Shown in pieces: positions 7,735 to 9,084 of a stretch of 9,084 bases of DNA (the stretch's first letter is position 1; every line of letters starts with the position of its first letter). Source of the DNA: an uncultured Austwickia sp. (GTDB taxonomy: Bacteria > Actinomycetota > Actinomycetes > Actinomycetales > Dermatophilaceae). Position numbers and translations under genes: made by a program. The stretch covers positions 1 to 9,084 of the forward strand of contig CAKUSI010000143.1 in assembly GCA_934678955.1 (NCBI GenBank), in the 5' to 3' direction. The notes under the pieces are model-generated. The model searched no databases. It saw only the letters and a program-made list of their open reading frames with translations, and had not been told where the DNA came from.

Positions 7735-7817
7735 GGCCGCCGCGCACCCGGGACGAGCGCCCCCGGCAAGGCGCGACGTCGCTCCGGCGAGCCGGGCCGG
7801 CCCAGAAGCAGCGACGG

Positions 7818-8225
7818 TCATCGGGCGGGGATCACGAGCAGCTGACCCGCATACACCGCCTCGTTCGGGAGGCCGTTGAAGACCTGGATCGCGCGGGCGG
7901 CCTCCGGGAGCGGCACGCCCGGCAACTGCTCGGCGGCCACCTGAGTGAGGCTCTGCCCGTGCTGCACGGTGATCTCATGGTCGGCGGTCTGCCACGGGGC
8001 GTGCGCGAACGGCACGAAGCGGATCAGCGCCACCATCGCCACCGCCGTGAACACCGCGAGGGTCCGCACCAGACGCCCTCGGCGCGTGAGCCGCCACGTC
8101 CTCCTTCGCCTCCGCGGCAGGGCGAGGGGAGGCACGAGCCGCAGGTGACGCTCCTTCGGCCTCCCCGCCCGTGGTCCCTTGGTCGTCGACGTCCGTGGGG
8201 TGCTCCAGTCCAGGGCCACACTCAT
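7818..8225 (-). CDS. LysM-domain membrane protein, candidate SOS-induced cell-division suppressor
   Basis: This 135-residue protein has a short polar N-terminus, a very basic segment (PRRRRR and RLTRRGR, about 38-51), one hydrophobic segment (about 52-73, LVRTLAVFTAVAMVALIRFV) and a single LysM domain (about 84-133: HEITVQHGQSLTQVAAE ... VFNGLP ... YAGQLLVIP). The topology is therefore cytoplasmic N-terminus, one membrane pass and a peptidoglycan-binding domain outside. No catalytic domain is present. ATG 8225 is chosen because GGGGAGG lies 8 nt upstream; a longer in-frame reading from 8378 would run through the SOS operators. The gene is divergent from lexA, the position held by the SOS division inhibitors YneA (Bacillus), DivS (Corynebacterium) and Rv2719c/ChiZ (Mycobacterium), all of similar small LysM or membrane design. 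Operator and promoter sites upstream support LexA control. The LysM call is firm; the division-inhibitor role is inferred from position and architecture. dnaE follows 96 bp downstream. Confidence 0.85.
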   Translation of the reverse strand: MSVALDWSTPRTSTTKGPRAGRPKERHLRLVPPLALPRRRRRTWRLTRRGRLVRTLAVFTAVAMVALIRFVPFAHAPWQTADHEITVQHGQSLTQVAAEQLPGVPLPEAARAIQVFNGLPNEAVYAGQLLVIPAR

Positions 8226-8245
8226 CACTGCCACCTCCCCGCTCC
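8226..8245 (-). promoter_or_regulatory. Strong Shine-Dalgarno of the LysM gene (decides the start)
   Basis: Read on the minus strand, the 20 bases before the ATG contain GGGGAGG followed by TGGCAGTG and then ATG. The near-perfect anti-16S match at 8-nt spacing fixes the start at 8225. It argues against any upstream start that would extend the protein by about 50 residues into the SOS control region. Confidence 0.75.
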
Positions 8246-8282
8246 CATCCACCGGGGCCGCTTCTCGCGACACGCCGAGGGA

Positions 8283-8298
8283 TCGAACACGCTTCCGA
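8283..8298. promoter_or_regulatory. SOS box 1 (LexA operator candidate)
   Basis: TCGAACACGCTTCCGA matches the actinobacterial SOS consensus TCGAAC-N4-GTTCGA at 10 of 12 defined positions, with a perfect left half-site. Read from the other strand it is TCGGAAGCGTGTTCGA. It lies just downstream of the predicted transcription start of the LysM gene, where a bound repressor would block transcription. Confidence 0.65.
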
Positions 8299-8312
8299 TT
8301 GACGCCTGTGCG

Positions 8313-8342
8313 ATTATTGCCACAGATCGAACAGGATGTCGA
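8313..8342 (-). promoter_or_regulatory. Predicted sigma-A type promoter of the LysM gene
   Basis: On the minus strand TCGACA (complement of 8337-8342) is one mismatch from the -35 consensus TTGACA. After an 18-bp spacer comes AATAAT (complement of 8313-8318), one mismatch from TATAAT. Transcription would start near 8306 and give a leader of about 80 nt. The AT-rich -10 stands out in this GC-rich region. SOS box 2 covers the -35 and part of the spacer, so repression by LexA would be direct. Confidence 0.5.
8327..8342. promoter_or_regulatory. SOS box 2 (LexA operator candidate)
   Basis: TCGAACAGGATGTCGA matches TCGAAC-N4-GTTCGA at 10 of 12 positions, with a perfect left half and TCGA completing the right half. 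It overlaps the predicted -35 and spacer of the LysM promoter. It is also placed to affect lexA transcription on the other strand. Confidence 0.65.
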
Positions 8343-8350
8343 GTGGTCGA

Positions 8351-8366
8351 TCGAACGAATGTCTGG
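8351..8366. promoter_or_regulatory. SOS box 3 (weaker LexA operator candidate)
   Basis: TCGAACGAATGTCTGG has a perfect left half-site and a partial right half (GT..G.), 9 of 12 consensus positions. It is the box nearest lexA, about 90 bp before its start codon, and could mediate lexA autoregulation. The lexA promoter itself could not be resolved: TTGCCA at 8317-8322 resembles a -35, but no good -10 follows at proper spacing. Confidence 0.45.
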
Positions 8367-8421
8367 AACTTCCCGCACGGGCGACCGTCTCGAGGAGGAC
8401 TCAACCAGGCGCCACTGACAA

Positions 8422-8435
8422 CCCTGGGACCAGGG
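8422..8435. other. Short perfect inverted repeat in the lexA leader
   Basis: CCCTGG-GA-CCAGGG forms two perfect 6-bp arms separated by two bases, followed by AAAA and ending 20 bp before the lexA ATG. It could be a small hairpin close to the ribosome binding region or a protein site on DNA. The arms are short and the sequence is GC-rich, so chance is possible. Confidence 0.4.
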
Positions 8436-8455
8436 AAAACACCAAGGCGGGCCCC

Positions 8456-9084
8456 ATGGGACGGATCCACCGGCTCCCGGAGCGAGACACCGGGTACGGG
8501 CTCACCCAGCGCCAGAAGAAGATTCTCGACGTGATCAAGGCGGCGGTGAAGAAGCGGGGCTACCCTCCGAGCCTGCGCGAGATCGGCGAGCAGGTGGGCC
8601 TCACCAGCCCCAGCAGCGTCGCGCACCAGTTGTCGGCGCTCGAACGCAAGGGCTACCTCCGCCGCGACCCGCACCGCCCGCGGGCCATCGAGATCGTGAG
8701 CATGCCCGCCCAGGCCAGACCGCGCACAGGGGCCGCCGCGCCCACTCCCTCCGTGGTCTCGGACAGGGAGCCCTCGACGCCGCAGCGCCCGGCCGAAGCC
8801 GTCGACGAGACCGGATCGGGCGACGCCCGGCCCACGCCGACGTACGTGCCCGTCCTGGGCCGCATCGCCGCCGGCGCGCCGATCCTCGCCGAGGAGGCCG
8901 TCGACGACATCTTCCCGCTTCCCCGGCAGATCGTGGGCGAGGGCGAGTTGTTCCTTCTCTTGGTCAGCGGCGACTCGATGATCGACGCGGCGATCTGCGA
9001 CGGCGACTGGGTCGTCGTCCGCCGGCAGCAGACCGCCGACAACGGCGACGTGGTCGCGGCGATGCTCGACGGCGAGGCGACGGT
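8456..9084 (+). CDS. lexA: LexA repressor, SOS regulator (3' end cut by the window edge)
   Basis: The 209 visible codons encode the SOS repressor, which cuts itself when activated by RecA filaments and so releases DNA-damage genes. The N-terminal winged helix-turn-helix (about 16-80) has the highly conserved [38 protein letters not shown] and [12 protein letters not shown] blocks. A long Pro/Ala/Glu-rich linker (about 82-128) follows. The S24 peptidase domain starts at [17 protein letters not shown], with the scissile Ala139-Gly140 bond, and shows the catalytic serine Ser174 in SGDSM. The catalytic lysine is expected just after EAT-V, a codon or two past the window end, so it cannot be checked. 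ATG 8456 has only a weak AAGGCGG upstream (8444-8450), but conserved sequence begins soon after it and no better in-frame start is seen. The gene is divergent from the LysM gene across a region with three SOS boxes, so autoregulation is likely. Confidence 0.96.
   Translation, partial: MGRIHRLPERDTGYGLTQRQKKILDVIKAAVKKRGYPPSLREIGEQVGLTSPSSVAHQLSALERKGYLRRDPHRPRAIEIVSMPAQARPRTGAAAPTPSVVSDREPSTPQRPAEAVDETGSGDARPTPTYVPVLGRIAAGAPILAEEAVDDIFPLPRQIVGEGELFLLLVSGDSMIDAAICDGDWVVVRRQQTADNGDVVAAMLDGEAT

Noticed and set aside
7722..7769. Longer DnaE from the TTG at 7769
   Set aside because: The 16 extra residues are Arg/Pro-rich, and the stretch contains the TAGACT -10. The ATG at 7721 fits the family N-terminus better.
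7794..7803. GGGCCGGCCC palindrome between the LysM gene and dnaE as a terminator
   Set aside because: It has no loop and no U tract; a self-complementary GC decamer is common at this base composition. Noted only as context.
8226..8378. 51-residue upstream extension of the LysM protein
   Set aside because: It would run through SOS boxes 1 and 2 and the predicted promoter, and the excellent SD sits immediately before the internal ATG at 8225.

Overview
The window is high-GC DNA with dense, high-GC-third-position coding and a gene set typical of an actinobacterium. The DnaE and LexA sequences, and a LysM gene divergent from lexA, suggest Actinomycetia and probably a Micrococcales-type lineage. 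The lineage is inferred from remembered sequence style, not from a search.

Layout from left to right. Positions 1-105 hold two copies of a 25-bp direct repeat, each with a GC-rich inverted repeat, lying just beyond the 3' end of the first gene. Positions 106-2322 (minus) encode an S9A oligopeptidase B/prolyl oligopeptidase-like serine peptidase with a complete catalytic triad. A short divergent gap (2323-2446) separates it from a plus-strand gene (about 2447-4198) for a fatty acyl-CoA reductase of the alcohol-forming type, with an extended SDR domain followed by a 'sterile' C-terminal domain. This gene converges on dnaE and overlaps its 3' end by 71 bp; the overlap zone carries a degenerate 18-bp tandem repeat. 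Positions 4128-7721 (minus) encode the replicative DNA polymerase III alpha subunit (DnaE1 type) with a complete PHP exonuclease metal site, all three catalytic aspartates and a beta-clamp motif. Upstream of dnaE on the same strand, 7818-8225 encodes a small one-pass membrane protein with a C-terminal LysM domain. It is divergent from lexA (8456 to the window edge, 3' end missing).

The right-hand third is the most informative region. The 230-bp lexA/LysM intergenic region contains three near-consensus SOS boxes, each with a perfect TCGAAC half-site. One of them overlaps the -35 element and spacer of a good promoter for the LysM gene. This matches the known lexA-divergent SOS cell-division inhibitors (YneA in Bacillus, DivS in Corynebacterium, Rv2719c/ChiZ in Mycobacterium). 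The LysM gene is therefore best read as a DNA-damage-induced division suppressor or cell-wall protein. Here it sits directly upstream of dnaE. dnaE has no Shine-Dalgarno sequence but has a TAGACT -10 element 7 nt from its ATG, so it is probably transcribed as a leaderless mRNA from its own promoter.

I see no mobile element, CRISPR array, tRNA or rRNA, and no clear evidence of a wholly new system. The most unusual points are the SOS control region, the repeat-built convergent overlap and the left-edge repeats.
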